A stretch of DNA of 64,000 nt. It comes from Roseithermus sacchariphilus. GTDB lineage: Bacteria; Bacteroidota; Rhodothermia; Rhodothermales; MEBIC09517. Location: NCBI GenBank assembly GCA_003285105.1, contig CP030158.1:186001-250000 (forward strand), written 5' to 3'. A program made the position numbers and the translations under genes. Under the pieces are notes generated by a model. That model was not told the origin of the DNA. It saw only the letters and a list, made by a program, of their open reading frames with translations, and made no database searches. This document shows, one piece after another, positions 38,235 to 48,430 of the stretch (within the stretch, counting starts at the first letter, position 1; each line of letters begins with the position of its first letter).

Positions 38235-41200
38235 ATGCATCGCCCCCTGTACGCTGCCCTGCTGCTCCTCTGCCTGGTGCACGCCACGGGTCTAGCCGCT
38301 CCGCTCCAGGTCCCAGAGGCACGCACCGACCGGTCCGATGCCCTGCCCGTGCTGACGAGCGTCGCCGAGGTTCGTAGTCTGAGCAACCAGGAAGCGGCCC
38401 GGCACTACCCGATCCGGCTGCGCGGCGTGGTCACCTTCTTCCACGACCGGTACCGTTTCTTTTTCCTGCAGGACGACACCGGCGGCATCTTCGTCCCGGA
38501 GTCCCCGAATCTATCCCTGGCGCCCGGCACGGTCGTGGAACTGACGGGGACGACGGAGGCCGGCTACTTTGCCCCGGATGTCGACGCCGGCTATAGCGTA
38601 CGGGTACTGGGCCAGGCCCCGCTCCCGCCTCCATCGGACCGCCCGCTCCTCTACCTTATGTCCGGCAACGAGGACGGCCGATGGGTGGAGCTGCACGGCA
38701 TCATCCGCTCGGTCCACTGGGTCGTGGATGCCGCGGGAGACACCACCCAGGTAAGTGCCCGGCTCGACATCGGCAGCACGCTCGTCGCGCTGATCATCAA
38801 CCGACCGGCAGGCCACACGCTGCCCGATCACCTCATCGGCGAACAGGTGCGGGTGCGCGGCGTCGCCGGCTCTTTCTTCAACGAACACCGCCAGATCACG
38901 GGCATCCGCCTGTTCGTGCCGGGCCTCGACGACATCGCCCTCGAGACATCGTCCACCGCAGCGGACCGGGCCACGGACCGGGTGCCGCTCCGGGCGATCG
39001 ACCAGGTCTTGCAGTTTTCTCTCGTTGAAGCCCCCGGTCGCCCGGTGCGGTTGCAGGGCACGGTGACCCTCGTGCAGCGCGACGGCGGGTTCTTCATGCA
39101 GGACCTGTCCGGTGCCATCCAGGTCCGGCCTGCCCCCGGCCACACCGTGCAGGTGTACGACAGCGGCCAGTTCGTGAGCACGACGCCCCCGGAGCAGCCC
39201 CTGAAGCCCGGTGATTTCGTGGAGGTCATGGGCTTCCCCACCCTCCAGCCCGGCGCTCCCATCCTGCAGGATGCCCTTCTTCGTTCCGTTCGGCCCGGCG
39301 TCATGCCGGTGCCACGCGCCTTCGACACCGGCCTGGCCGACACCACCGAGAACGTCCTGCTGCGCAGCTACAGCCATGGCCTCCTGGTGACCCTCGAAGC
39401 CACGCTGGACAATCTGAGCGTGTCCCCCGGAGGGATCGTGCTCACCCTGCACACGGACCGGTTGCCCTTCCAGGCCTTCCTGGACCAGCCGCTGCGGAAG
39501 CTGCGCCGGCTGCGCCCCGGCAGTCGCCTCCGCCTGACCGGGGTGGCCCTCTCGCACGACCCGATGCAATCCTCGATGCCGTTCTCGCTGCATCTGCGGG
39601 ACGAGCACGACGTCACGGTGCTCGAGGCCGGGCCCTGGCTCACCAGCGGCATCGCCGCCTACCTGCTGGGGGGCATCGGCCTGACGCTGTTGCTCGCGCT
39701 CGGATGGGTCGGCTCGCTCCGGCGTCGGGTCAAGGATCAGACGCTCACCATCCGCAAACGGCTGCTGAGCGAAGCCCGGCTCCGCGAAGAAGCCCAGGCA
39801 GCCAACCGGGCCAAGAGCGAGTTCCTCGCCACGATGAGCCACGAGATCCGCACCCCGATGAACGGCGTCATCGGCATGACCAGCCTGTTGCTCGACACGC
39901 CGCTGACGCCCACGCAGCGCGACTACGTGGAGATCATCCGCTCCTCCGGCGACGCCCTGCTCACCATCATCAACGACATCCTGGACTTCTCCAAGATCGA
40001 GGCCGGGCGGCTGGATCTGGAGTTTCATGCCTTCGACCTCTACGCGTGCATCGAGGAAGCGATGGACCTGCTGGCTCCCCGGGCCGCGGAGAAGCACCTG
40101 GAACTGGCCTACCACGTCGACCCGGCCGTCCCGCAGGCCGTCATCGGCGACTCGACGCGGCTGCGGCAGGTGCTGGTCAACCTGCTCTCGAACGCCGTCA
40201 AGTTCACCGAACAGGGCGAAGTCGTCCTGACGGTGCACCCGGACGACGGGGCCCCGGCGGACGGCTCGGGCTACCGGCTGCGCTTCACGGTGCGGGACAC
40301 CGGCATCGGCATCGCACCGGAGGCGCTACAGCGGCTCTTCGAACCGTTCAGCCAGGCCGACGCCTCCACCACGCGCCGCTATGGCGGAACGGGGCTCGGG
40401 CTGGCGATCTGCCGGCGCCTCGTGGAGCTGATGGGCGGCCACATCGAGGCGACGAGTGAACCGGGGCAGGGATCGACCTTCACCTTCACCATCGAGGTTC
40501 AGCCCACCCGGCTGGACGACGAAACCGACGATACCGCCCGGCAGCTACTCCAGGGCCAGTCCATCCTGATCGTGGACGACAACGAAACCAACCGCAAGCT
40601 GCTGACGACGATCACCTCCAACTGGGGCATGGTGCCGGACGTCGTGGACTCGGCCGAGGCGGCCCTGCAGCGCATCGACGAGGGGGGCACCTACGCCGCG
40701 GCCCTGCTGGACCTGCACATGCCCGGCATGAACGGCCTCGACCTGGCCCTCCGCCTGCGAGCGCGCCGCCCGGCCATGCCGCTCCTCATGCTCAGCAGCG
40801 CCTACGACCCGACCCCGCTGCGAAGCGACCTGCTCGACGCACGGCTGAGCAAACCCATCAAGCACGAACGCCTGCGCCGGGCGCTGCTGGACGTCCTGCA
40901 CCAGCGCACGGCCCCGGCTCCCCGGGCCGCGCCGAACCCCTCGCCCGAGGCCCCGCGCCCGGCCCCGGCACGGCCGCTGCGGATCCTGCTGGCCGAGGAC
41001 AACGTCGTCAACCAGAAGGTCGCCCTGCGCATGCTGGAGCGGCTCGGCCATCAGGCCGACGTCGCCGCGAACGGGCACGAGGTGCTCGACGCCCTGCACC
41101 GCCAGCCCTACGACCTCGTGCTGATGGACGTGCAGATGCCGGACATGGACGGGCTGGAAGCCACCCGACGCATCCGCACCACCCTGCCCCCCGACCGCCA

Positions 41201-41366
41201 GCCCGTCATCATCGCCCTGACGGCCAACGCCATGCAGGGCGACCGCGAGCGCTGCGTGGAGGCAGGCATGGACGACTACCTCAGCAAGCCCATCCGCCCG
41301 GCCCAGCTGACGGAGATGCTCCACCACTACGAGGCCCGGCTCCGCACGCCCGAAGCCACCAGCTGA
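38235..41366 (+). CDS. Hybrid sensor histidine kinase with two receiver domains
   Basis: 1043-residue membrane kinase. A signal/anchor at the start is followed by a large periplasmic region (about 25-470) that appears to contain repeated OB-fold-like units ([20 protein letters not shown] and [19 protein letters not shown]). One transmembrane helix (~472-493) leads to HisKA with His536 in [12 protein letters not shown], then HATPase ([26 protein letters not shown]). Two receiver domains (Asp826 in LLDLHMPG, Asp965 in MDVQMPD) complete it. There is no HPt domain and no response regulator nearby, so the downstream phosphotransfer partner is elsewhere. Confidence 0.92.
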   Translation: MHRPLYAALLLLCLVHATGLAAPLQVPEARTDRSDALPVLTSVAEVRSLSNQEAARHYPIRLRGVVTFFHDRYRFFFLQDDTGGIFVPESPNLSLAPGTVVELTGTTEAGYFAPDVDAGYSVRVLGQAPLPPPSDRPLLYLMSGNEDGRWVELHGIIRSVHWVVDAAGDTTQVSARLDIGSTLVALIINRPAGHTLPDHLIGEQVRVRGVAGSFFNEHRQITGIRLFVPGLDDIALETSSTAADRATDRVPLRAIDQVLQFSLVEAPGRPVRLQGTVTLVQRDGGFFMQDLSGAIQVRPAPGHTVQVYDSGQFVSTTPPEQPLKPGDFVEVMGFPTLQPGAPILQDALLRSVRPGVMPVPRAFDTGLADTTENVLLRSYSHGLLVTLEATLDNLSVSPGGIVLTLHTDRLPFQAFLDQPLRKLRRLRPGSRLRLTGVALSHDPMQSSMPFSLHLRDEHDVTVLEAGPWLTSGIAAYLLGGIGLTLLLALGWVGSLRRRVKDQTLTIRKRLLSEARLREEAQAANRAKSEFLATMSHEIRTPMNGVIGMTSLLLDTPLTPTQRDYVEIIRSSGDALLTIINDILDFSKIEAGRLDLEFHAFDLYACIEEAMDLLAPRAAEKHLELAYHVDPAVPQAVIGDSTRLRQVLVNLLSNAVKFTEQGEVVLTVHPDDGAPADGSGYRLRFTVRDTGIGIAPEALQRLFEPFSQADASTTRRYGGTGLGLAICRRLVELMGGHIEATSEPGQGSTFTFTIEVQPTRLDDETDDTARQLLQGQSILIVDDNETNRKLLTTITSNWGMVPDVVDSAEAALQRIDEGGTYAAALLDLHMPGMNGLDLALRLRARRPAMPLLMLSSAYDPTPLRSDLLDARLSKPIKHERLRRALLDVLHQRTAPAPRAAPNPSPEAPRPAPARPLRILLAEDNVVNQKVALRMLERLGHQADVAANGHEVLDALHRQPYDLVLMDVQMPDMDGLEATRRIRTTLPPDRQPVIIALTANAMQGDRERCVEAGMDDYLSKPIRPAQLTEMLHHYEARLRTPEATS

Positions 41367-41396
41367 TCGGCACGCCGGCCCCCCCGGCCGGATTCG

Positions 41397-42299
41397 CTAC
41401 TCCGCCTTCAGCGTGGCCGGATCCGGCAGAAACGTGTTCAACTGCGTCGCCCCGAGGCGGTAGGTCACGTCCCGGCCGTCGACGGCCAGCGCCAGGGCCT
41501 CGTCCCGCTCGGCCAGCGCAAGCGTCAGCGTCCCGCCGCCGGTGACCAGCGTGACGCGATGGGCGGCGGCCCGGCGCACGCTGTCGGCCGGGACGTTGTC
41601 GAAGAAGCCGGCCGCCCGCATCGGCGCAAACCGGCCGAGCCAGCGCTCGACCGCCGCCGAGTCGGCCGGCACGACGGCACCGGCCTCGTCGATCTGCCAG
41701 CCTTCGCCGCGCCTCACGGTGTAGGCCGTCTCCCCCTTGCGGACCTGCACTTCCGTGACGGCGGCCGGCGGCACCTCCACGACCGTCTTGTCCCGCCAGC
41801 GGGTCAGGTCCTCGGGCACCGTCAGGTTCGCCCGCGCCAGAAACACCCGCGGGTCCTCCCCGATGCGCACGTAGACCGACTGGAAGTCGGGCCCCTGCCG
41901 GCCCGGCACCACCCGCTGCTCGCCCCCGTCCCAGGCCAGCGTCAGCACCTGCGCCGTCGAGTCGACGCCGTAGCGCCCGTAGCGCTCGGGTTTGGTCGAG
42001 ACGACCGACTCCAGCTCCAGCTCCGCCAGCCCGTCGAGCAACCGGGCAACGGTGGCCGAGTCGGCCGGGAAGGACATCGGCGCCGTCAGGTGCCAGCCGG
42101 AAGCCTCCCGGCGCAGTTCGAGCGGGGCGTCGGCTCGCTCGATGCGGATGTGCGTGACGGCCTCGGTGGGGATCGTCACCTCCGGCACGTCCACCGTGGA
42201 GATCTCCGCGTCGAAGACGCCCGTCACGAAGGCCAGGACGAGCAGCGCCACCAGGGCGCCGAACAACCAGACAAGCTGCTTCTGCTGCATCGGGTGCAA
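41397..42299 (-). CDS. DUF4340 domain-containing protein
   Basis: 300-residue protein with an N-terminal transmembrane anchor (LVWLFGALVALLVLAFVTG) and a beta-rich exterior of the DUF4340 type (repeated WxIxEP/ADSAAVERWLGRF pattern). Such proteins habitually follow GldG-like genes in ABC-2 operons, as here. Role unknown. An alternative ATG lies three codons in. Confidence 0.82.
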   Translation of the reverse strand: MHPMQQKQLVWLFGALVALLVLAFVTGVFDAEISTVDVPEVTIPTEAVTHIRIERADAPLELRREASGWHLTAPMSFPADSATVARLLDGLAELELESVVSTKPERYGRYGVDSTAQVLTLAWDGGEQRVVPGRQGPDFQSVYVRIGEDPRVFLARANLTVPEDLTRWRDKTVVEVPPAAVTEVQVRKGETAYTVRRGEGWQIDEAGAVVPADSAAVERWLGRFAPMRAAGFFDNVPADSVRRAAAHRVTLVTGGGTLTLALAERDEALALAVDGRDVTYRLGATQLNTFLPDPATLKAE

Positions 42300-42339
42300 G
42301 GTCGAGTCGGTTCACGGAACGGGAGAGGCAGGGGCCGTG

Positions 42340-43866
42340 TCAGGCCGCGACCAGCTCGGCCGCCCGCCGGCGCCGCTGCTGCCAGCGGAAGAGGCCGAAG
42401 AGGATCACCAGCACGACGGGCGTCAGCATGCTGCCATACTTGATCCAGGGGCGCAGCCCCTCCGGGACCGGCTCCAGCGGGCGCGGCTCGATGCTCTTGG
42501 CCCGGATCGACAGCAGCGCGTCGTCCTGGGCCAGCCAGTCCACCATGTTCAACCCGAAGGCGATGTTGCCGGGCACGACCCCGATGAGCGATTCGTTGAG
42601 CAGATCGCCATCGCCGACGAGGACGATGCGCGAAGGCTCGCCCCGGCGGCCGGGGTCGAAGGCGCTCGGGAAGGGGCCCGTCAGCGCGGCCGCCAGCACG
42701 TACGGGCCGCCCTCCAGCGCACCCATCATCTGCTCCTGCATCATGGGCTGGATCATGAAGAACCCTTCCTGGATGCGGCTCTGCTCGGTGGAGTAGATCA
42801 GCGGCGTGAACGAGACGCCCTCCGGCAGCACCCCGGCCGTGTCGACGGTGCTGACGAAGTAGAAGCGCACGTCGCCCAGGCGGTTGACCATCATGTTCTC
42901 CGGGTTGAAGCGGGTGGCGATCGGCAGGAACGGGTATTCGATCTGCTGCACCACGCTGAACAGGCCGGCCTGGCGCTGCGTCGTCAGCGGCGAGCTCTGC
43001 CGGTCCATGACCAGGTTGGGCGCGACGGTGGCGCCGTAGGCGGTGAGCAGCCGGTCCAGCCCGACGGGCTGCACGGCGGCCTGGCCCTGCTGGAGGTTGG
43101 CCCGGACGGCGTTGAGCAGCACGCCCATCCGCCCGCCCTGCATCACGTAGGCATCCAGCGCGCGCAGGTGCGGCTCCGGCAGCGAATCCGACGGCGAGAC
43201 GATCAGCAGCACGTCCGGCCGCGTGCTGAGCGCCGTGTCCTGCACCGTCACCGTCTCCACGGTGTAGTTGCGGCTGAGCTCCTGCACGAACGTCTGCATC
43301 TGCGGCCGGCCCAGCTCGCCGTGGCCGCTGAGCAACCCCACCGTCGGCAGCTCGTCCCGCGTCAACCGGCGGATGGCGCTGGTGATGTCATACTCCAGCG
43401 TGGACAGGTCCTGGATCAGCGGCAGCACCTCTCGCTCGCCCCCGTACTCGATGGCCAGGCCCATGTAGGCGTTCTTGAGCTGCACGTTGTCGCTCTCGAC
43501 CACCTGGATCTGCACCGGCGGAATCCGATAGCGGGCCGCCTCGTCCCGCAGGTCCTCGTCCTCTCCGGGGTCGACGAAGCGGTACTGGACGTTCTGGCCG
43601 CCGTAGGCCCGGTAGTCGTCCAGCTTGTCCTTCAGGAAACGCCGGTACGCGCTGTAGGGCGCCGGCAGATCCTCCGTAAAAAACGCCGTCACCGTGACCG
43701 GGTCGTCCAGGTTCTCGACGAGTTCGATCGACGCCTCCGAGAGCGAATACACCCGGTCGTCGGTCAGGTCCAGGCGGGCGAAGACGTTGAGCCCGATCAG
43801 GTTGAGCACCACGAGGATCCCCGCGGCCAGCAGCAACGTCGTTCGGGAAGTCCAGTCGCGTTTCAT
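42340..43866 (-). CDS. GldG-family ABC transporter auxiliary protein
   Basis: 508-residue protein with an N-terminal transmembrane helix and a C-terminal one (SMLTPVVLVILFGLF). The large external region carries the family blocks RLDLTDDRVYSLSEAS, TAFFTEDLPAPY and VGLLSGHGE. In gliding Bacteroidota GldG works with GldA and GldF. Homologues are also common in non-gliding relatives, so motility is not implied. Follows gldF-like permease after a repeat-filled 113-base gap. Confidence 0.88.
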   Translation of the reverse strand: MKRDWTSRTTLLLAAGILVVLNLIGLNVFARLDLTDDRVYSLSEASIELVENLDDPVTVTAFFTEDLPAPYSAYRRFLKDKLDDYRAYGGQNVQYRFVDPGEDEDLRDEAARYRIPPVQIQVVESDNVQLKNAYMGLAIEYGGEREVLPLIQDLSTLEYDITSAIRRLTRDELPTVGLLSGHGELGRPQMQTFVQELSRNYTVETVTVQDTALSTRPDVLLIVSPSDSLPEPHLRALDAYVMQGGRMGVLLNAVRANLQQGQAAVQPVGLDRLLTAYGATVAPNLVMDRQSSPLTTQRQAGLFSVVQQIEYPFLPIATRFNPENMMVNRLGDVRFYFVSTVDTAGVLPEGVSFTPLIYSTEQSRIQEGFFMIQPMMQEQMMGALEGGPYVLAAALTGPFPSAFDPGRRGEPSRIVLVGDGDLLNESLIGVVPGNIAFGLNMVDWLAQDDALLSIRAKSIEPRPLEPVPEGLRPWIKYGSMLTPVVLVILFGLFRWQQRRRRAAELVAA

Positions 43867-43870
43867 GAGG

Positions 43871-43979
43871 TATCAGCGGTCAGCATTCAGCGGTCAGCAT
43901 TCAGGAGTCAGCGGTCAGGCAGCCGCCAGCTTCCAGGTCAGCACCGCTGATCGCTGAACGCTGACGGCTGATCGCTGGC
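43871..43979. repeat. Degenerate CAGCGGTCAGCATT-type array with inverted half
   Basis: The first part repeats (T/A)CAGCGGTCAGCATT. The last part is built from its complement (CGCTGATCGCTGAACGCTGACGGCTGATCGCTGG). A transcript across the gldF-gldG gap could fold into a long imperfect hairpin. Confidence 0.7.
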
Positions 43980-44687
43980 TCACTCCGGCCGGCGGGCCAG
44001 GTGGTAGGCCGTCAGCAGGCCGGCGAAGGCCGTGACCGAGAGGTAGTAGAGCACGTCGCGCGTGTCGATGACGCCGCGCAGCAGGTTCTGGTAGTGATAG
44101 TCGATGCCCAGGTACTGGAGCACACCCGCCATCCAGCCCGGCACGAAGGCCGTCACCTTGTCCAGCAGGTAGAGGACGAAGATGATGCCGAAGCCCAGGA
44201 TGAAGGCGACGATCTGGTTGCGCGTGATGCTGGAGGCCAGGATGCCGATGCTGCCGCACGTCATCCCGAACAGGAACAGCCCCAGGTAGCCGCCGACGGT
44301 CGCCCCCAGGTCCAGGTCGCCCAGCAGCGCCAGCACCAGCGCGTAGAGGGCCGTCAACGCGATGGAGACGAGGACGAACAGCGTCACGGCCAGCAGCTTG
44401 CCGGCAATGACCTGCCCGTCGCGCACCGGCAGGGTCAGCAACAGCTCCAGCGTCCCGGCGCGCCGCTCCTCGGCGAAGGTGGACATCGTGATGGCCGGAA
44501 TGAAGAACAGAAACAGGAACGGCACGATGTCGAAGACCGATCGCAGCGAGGCCACGTTCTCCAGAAACAACGTGTTGCCGAAGAACCATCCGGTCAGCAG
44601 CAGAAACACGCTCAGGACGACGTAGGCGGCCGGGCTGTCGAAGTAGGCCCGCAACTCGCGCCGCGTCAGAATCCAGACGGGGTTCAT
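43980..44687 (-). CDS. GldF-like ABC-2 permease
   Basis: 235-residue membrane protein with six predicted helices. The N-terminus MNPVWILTRRELRAYFDSPAAYV and the FAEERRAGTLELLLTLPV coupling segment are characteristic of this permease family. Partner of the GldA-like ATPase just upstream and the GldG-like protein downstream. Confidence 0.88.
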   Translation of the reverse strand: MNPVWILTRRELRAYFDSPAAYVVLSVFLLLTGWFFGNTLFLENVASLRSVFDIVPFLFLFFIPAITMSTFAEERRAGTLELLLTLPVRDGQVIAGKLLAVTLFVLVSIALTALYALVLALLGDLDLGATVGGYLGLFLFGMTCGSIGILASSITRNQIVAFILGFGIIFVLYLLDKVTAFVPGWMAGVLQYLGIDYHYQNLLRGVIDTRDVLYYLSVTAFAGLLTAYHLARRPE

Positions 44688-44689
44688 GT

Positions 44690-44742
44690 CGATGGACGAT
44701 GGTTGATAGCCGATGGTCGATAGCCGATAGCCGATGGTAGAA
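44690..44742. repeat. Degenerate GATGGT(T/C)GATAGCC-type array
   Basis: Short irregular units of GATGGT/CGATAGCC between the ABC ATPase and permease genes. Same kind of intergenic array as at 43871-43979 but with a different unit. Confidence 0.65.
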
Positions 44743-44795
44743 GGTCGAGTCCGGGAGCCGTTTTCCCTTTTGCCCTTCTCCCATCGACGTCTCTC

Positions 44796-45728
44796 CTACC
44801 CGGCCGTGAGCTGGCGGAAGACGTCTTCGAGGTTGGCCTGGTCGCGGTGCAGCTCGGTCAGCGTCCAGCCCTGCTCGACGGCGAGGCGGAAGAGGTGCGG
44901 GCGCAGGTCGTCCTTCGTATCAGCCCGCAGCGTGAAGAGCGTGCCGCTGTCGCCATCCTGCTGGGACTCGACGATCTGGACGGGGCCCCAGTTTTCGAGC
45001 ACCTCGGCCACGGAGGCGGCGTGGCCGTTCTGCACGCCCAGCCGGATGCGCTGCCCGCCGCTGAAGCTCGCCTGCAGGTCGTCCGGCGTCCCGTCGGCCA
45101 CCAGCTTGCCCTTGTTGATGATGAGCACGCGGTCGCAGGAGGCCTGCACTTCGGGCAAGATGTGCGTGGAGAGGATGACGGTCTTCTCCCGGCCGATGGC
45201 TTTGATGAGTTCGCGGATCTCGACGATCTGGTTCGGGTCGAGGCCGGTCGTCGGCTCGTCGAGGATGAGGATGGGCGGGTTGTGGATCATCGCCTGGGCG
45301 AGCCCGACGCGCTGCCGGTAACCCTTCGAGAGCGTGTCGATGCGCTTGCCGAGGACGCCCTGCAGGCCGCACAGCTCTGCCATCTCCCCGATGCGGCGGC
45401 GGTGCTCCGAGGCCGGAAGGCCCCGCATGGCCGCCATGAAGGCCAGGTAGTCGTAGACCACCATGTCCAGGTAGAGCGGGGTATGCTCGGGGAGATAGCC
45501 CAGCCGCTGCCGGATGGCGAGCGTGTCCCGGCGGACGTCCAGCCCGTCGACGAGCACCGTGCCGGCGGTGGGGGGCAGGTAGCAGGTGATGATCTTCATC
45601 GTGGTCGACTTCCCGGCCCCGTTCGGCCCGAGAAAGCCGAGGACTTCCCCGGGCTGCACCACGAACGAGATGTCATCGACCGCGCGCTCGGAACCGTACG
45701 TCTTGGTCAGATCGCGAACCTCAATCAT
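44796..45728 (-). CDS. GldA-like ABC transporter ATP-binding protein
   Basis: 310-residue ATPase: Walker A GPNGAGKS (34-41), signature LSKGYRQRVGLAQAM, and Walker B PPILILDEPTTGLDP. A C-terminal extension of the GldA/multidrug type (about 220-310) follows. ATG 45728 gives MIEVRDLTKTYG; the frame is open upstream but without family similarity. First gene of the ATPase-permease-GldG-DUF4340 operon. Transported substrate unknown. Confidence 0.92.
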   Translation of the reverse strand: MIEVRDLTKTYGSERAVDDISFVVQPGEVLGFLGPNGAGKSTTMKIITCYLPPTAGTVLVDGLDVRRDTLAIRQRLGYLPEHTPLYLDMVVYDYLAFMAAMRGLPASEHRRRIGEMAELCGLQGVLGKRIDTLSKGYRQRVGLAQAMIHNPPILILDEPTTGLDPNQIVEIRELIKAIGREKTVILSTHILPEVQASCDRVLIINKGKLVADGTPDDLQASFSGGQRIRLGVQNGHAASVAEVLENWGPVQIVESQQDGDSGTLFTLRADTKDDLRPHLFRLAVEQGWTLTELHRDQANLEDVFRQLTAG

Positions 45729-45993
45729 ATCGCTTCGTCGCGGATTGCGGCGAGCGGGGGAGCCTGCCCCCTCGGAGGCGACCGATCGTCGACCGCAGCG
45801 AACCGGCTCGCACCGCACGCCCGTCACCGATGCTTCATGTGGGCTCCTTCTTTTGCACGATGGCGGGAATTGTTCCATCCGCGGCGGGCCGCCGGCGTCT
45901 CGATTTTGACGGGCGCGGGCGCTACACTGGGGCGTGCGGCTCCTTCGCCGACGGGCCGCGTCCTCCATCCACGTGCTGCCCCTCCACCCCGCA

Positions 45994-47238
45994 ATGCCGC
46001 CCTCCCGTTCGTCCTTCCTCGTCGCCCTCGGCGCCATCGGACCGGGCCTGGCCGTGGCTGCCACGGGGGTGGGCGCGGGCGACGTGATCGCAGCCGCCGT
46101 CTCGGGCGCCACGTACGGAACGGCGATCCTGTGGGCGGCCGTCGTGGGCGCCGTCATCAAGGGGACGCTGAACGAGGGCATCGCCCGCTGGCAACTGGCC
46201 ACCGGCATGACGCTGCTGGAGGGCTGGGGCCGCCACCTCCACCGCGCGGTGCTTCCGGGCTTTGCGGTCTACCTCGTGCTGTGGACGTTCATGGTGGCCG
46301 GAGCCCTGATGGCGGCCTGCGGGCTGGCCGCGCACGCCCTCGTGCCGGGCCTGCCGGTGGCGGCCTGGGGAGCGCTGCACGCCGTCGCCGCCTTCGTGCT
46401 GGTGCTCGTCGGTCGCTACGCGCTGTTCGAGCGGCTGATGAAAGGGTTCATCGCGCTGATGTTCGTCACCGTCGTCTCCAGCGCCCTGCTCGTCCGGCCG
46501 GACTGGAGCGCCGTGGTGGCGGGGCTGGCGATCCCCTCCGTCCCGGACGGCGCGGGGCCGTTTCTCCTCGGCGTGATCGGTGGCGTGGGCGGGAGCGTGA
46601 CGCTGCTCAGCTACAGCTACTGGATCCGGGAACGCGGGTGGGACGGCCCGGCCTTCCTGGCGCAGGCCCGCCTGGACCTGGGCGCGGCCTACCTGCTGAC
46701 GGGGCTCTTCGGGGTGGCGATCATGGTGGTGGCGTCCGGCCTCGAACCGGGCGAGGCCACGGGAACGGCCCTGGCGCTGGAGCTGGCCCGGCAGATCGAA
46801 TTGGTGGCCGGGCCCGCCGGCCGCTGGATCTTCCTCCTCGGCTTCTGGGGGGCCGTCTTCACCTCGATGCTCGGCGTCTGGCAGGGCGTGCCCTACCTCT
46901 TCGCCGACGTCGTGGAAACCCTCCGCCGCCCGGCCGACGCCCCCCCGGCGGCCCCGGCCGTACGCACCGACTCGCCGTGGTACCGGGCCTACCTGCTCTT
47001 CATCGCCTTCCCTCCCATGACGCTCCTGCTGGCCGACCGCCCGGTGTGGGTCGTGCTGATCTACAGCATCGCCGGGGCGTTCTTCATGCCGTTCCTCGCC
47101 GCCACGCTGCTCTACCTGAACAACCGCCGCACCCTCCCCACGCGCCTCCGTAACGGCCGGATCGCCAACGCCCTGCTGCTCACCGCCTGCCTCGTCTTCG
47201 GCTACCTCTGTGCCGCCGAACTGGCCCAGCGGCTGTGA
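45994..47238 (+). CDS. Divergent Nramp-family transporter
   Basis: 414-residue membrane protein with about 11 hydrophobic helices in Nramp order (GPGLAVAATGVGAGD in helix 1, NEGIARWQLATG after helix 2). The canonical metal-binding DPGN of helix 1 is replaced by GAGD, and the MPH of helix 6 by a SYSYW segment. Transport of Mn2+/Fe2+ by the usual site is thus uncertain. ATG 45994 is chosen since earlier codons precede no family sequence. Convergent with the haem operon (84 bases apart). Confidence 0.82.
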   Translation: MPPSRSSFLVALGAIGPGLAVAATGVGAGDVIAAAVSGATYGTAILWAAVVGAVIKGTLNEGIARWQLATGMTLLEGWGRHLHRAVLPGFAVYLVLWTFMVAGALMAACGLAAHALVPGLPVAAWGALHAVAAFVLVLVGRYALFERLMKGFIALMFVTVVSSALLVRPDWSAVVAGLAIPSVPDGAGPFLLGVIGGVGGSVTLLSYSYWIRERGWDGPAFLAQARLDLGAAYLLTGLFGVAIMVVASGLEPGEATGTALALELARQIELVAGPAGRWIFLLGFWGAVFTSMLGVWQGVPYLFADVVETLRRPADAPPAAPAVRTDSPWYRAYLLFIAFPPMTLLLADRPVWVVLIYSIAGAFFMPFLAATLLYLNNRRTLPTRLRNGRIANALLLTACLVFGYLCAAELAQRL

Positions 47239-47322
47239 ACCGGATGCCGCGGGGAACGGCTCGGAGGGCGAGGGGCGGACGGGCACACGCCTCCCGGCCT
47301 CGCCCCTCGCCCTGCGCGTGCC

Positions 47323-48387
47323 TCACGCCCGGGGCAGCGCGGCCACGATGGCCCGCCAGTCTTCCCGCTCCGGCAGGCCGGGCTTGCGCTTGCCGAAGAA
47401 CTGGGCGATGACGTCTCCGCCGGCGTCGAAGAGCTCCAGCGCCGTCACCGTCCCGTCGCGCGTCGGCTTGCGCACGACCCATGCCGACGCGATCCCCTCT
47501 TCGTTCAGATGGAGCTGGAATCCCGGGTCCAGCACGTTGAACCACGGCGGCGTGGCCTTGAGCCGCCGCACCGGCCCCGTGTGGATCTGGATGCACCCCG
47601 GATTCCCGACGAACACCATGATCGGCGTCTCCGTCGCAGCGGCGTGCTCGAGGGCCTGCCGCGCACTGGCCGGCTCGACCCGCTCGGTGAACGTCCCCTC
47701 GGCCAGGCGAAGAGCCTGCGGGCGGCTCACGCCATGCGTCTTCAGCATCGGGAAGAAGTCGTGCGTGTCCCGGAGTTCGGCCCAGTCCTGGAGCAGCGCG
47801 GCCCGGTCGACGGCCGCGTCCGGCGTCTCCGGCTCCGGCACAGGGCGCGGCTCGACCGGCGGCAGCGGCTCCGAGCCGGCATAGCGGTACTTCGCCACGA
47901 GGCGGTCGTAGGCGGCCACGTCGCTCCGGCGCGTGAGGAAGACTTTGTGGACGGCCGTGCCGTGGGCATCGAAGAATTGCAGGCTACGGCGCAGGCCGTC
48001 CTGTCCGCCCTCCCAGGGCGTCTCGACGGCGAAGCCGAAGCGCCAGCGCTCCAGGAAGAGCCGCAGGTCGATCTGCTCATCCAGCACGAGCCCCATGCGG
48101 TGGCTCTCGAAGAGCTTCACGTTCCGGTAGACGCCCGTCTTTTCATGCACGCAGGCGTCGTTGCGCGTCAGCGCCATCACCTCGCCCAGGGCTTCCAGTT
48201 CTTGCAGGAGCGCCCCCCAGCCGCCGTCGAGGCGCGTGACCCCGTCGCCCTCGTCGGCGGCGAGCAGGTCGGCCTCGCTCACGCCGAGGTCGGCGGCGGC
48301 GTTGCGGATGCGGGTGGTGGGGTGTGCGCGGCGGTAGGCGTGCCAGCGCTCTTTGAGGTCGGGCCGTGTCAGGGTCGTCGGTTCCAT
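47323..48387 (-). CDS. hmuS: Hemin-degrading factor HemS/HmuS
   Basis: 354-residue cytoplasmic haem-handling protein of the HemS/ChuS family, made of two homologous halves. The N-terminal part has RIRNAAADLGVSEADLLA and GEVMALTRNDACVHEKTGVY. The C-terminal part has GNPGCIQIHTGPVRRL and FNVLDPGFQLHL. It accepts imported haem for storage or degradation. Last gene of the haem operon, 43 bases after hmuV. Confidence 0.93.
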   Translation of the reverse strand: MEPTTLTRPDLKERWHAYRRAHPTTRIRNAAADLGVSEADLLAADEGDGVTRLDGGWGALLQELEALGEVMALTRNDACVHEKTGVYRNVKLFESHRMGLVLDEQIDLRLFLERWRFGFAVETPWEGGQDGLRRSLQFFDAHGTAVHKVFLTRRSDVAAYDRLVAKYRYAGSEPLPPVEPRPVPEPETPDAAVDRAALLQDWAELRDTHDFFPMLKTHGVSRPQALRLAEGTFTERVEPASARQALEHAAATETPIMVFVGNPGCIQIHTGPVRRLKATPPWFNVLDPGFQLHLNEEGIASAWVVRKPTRDGTVTALELFDAGGDVIAQFFGKRKPGLPEREDWRAIVAALPRA

Positions 48388-48430
48388 GGCAGGATGCGGA
48401 TCGGTTCGAGGTAGGGGATGCAGAAAGCGT

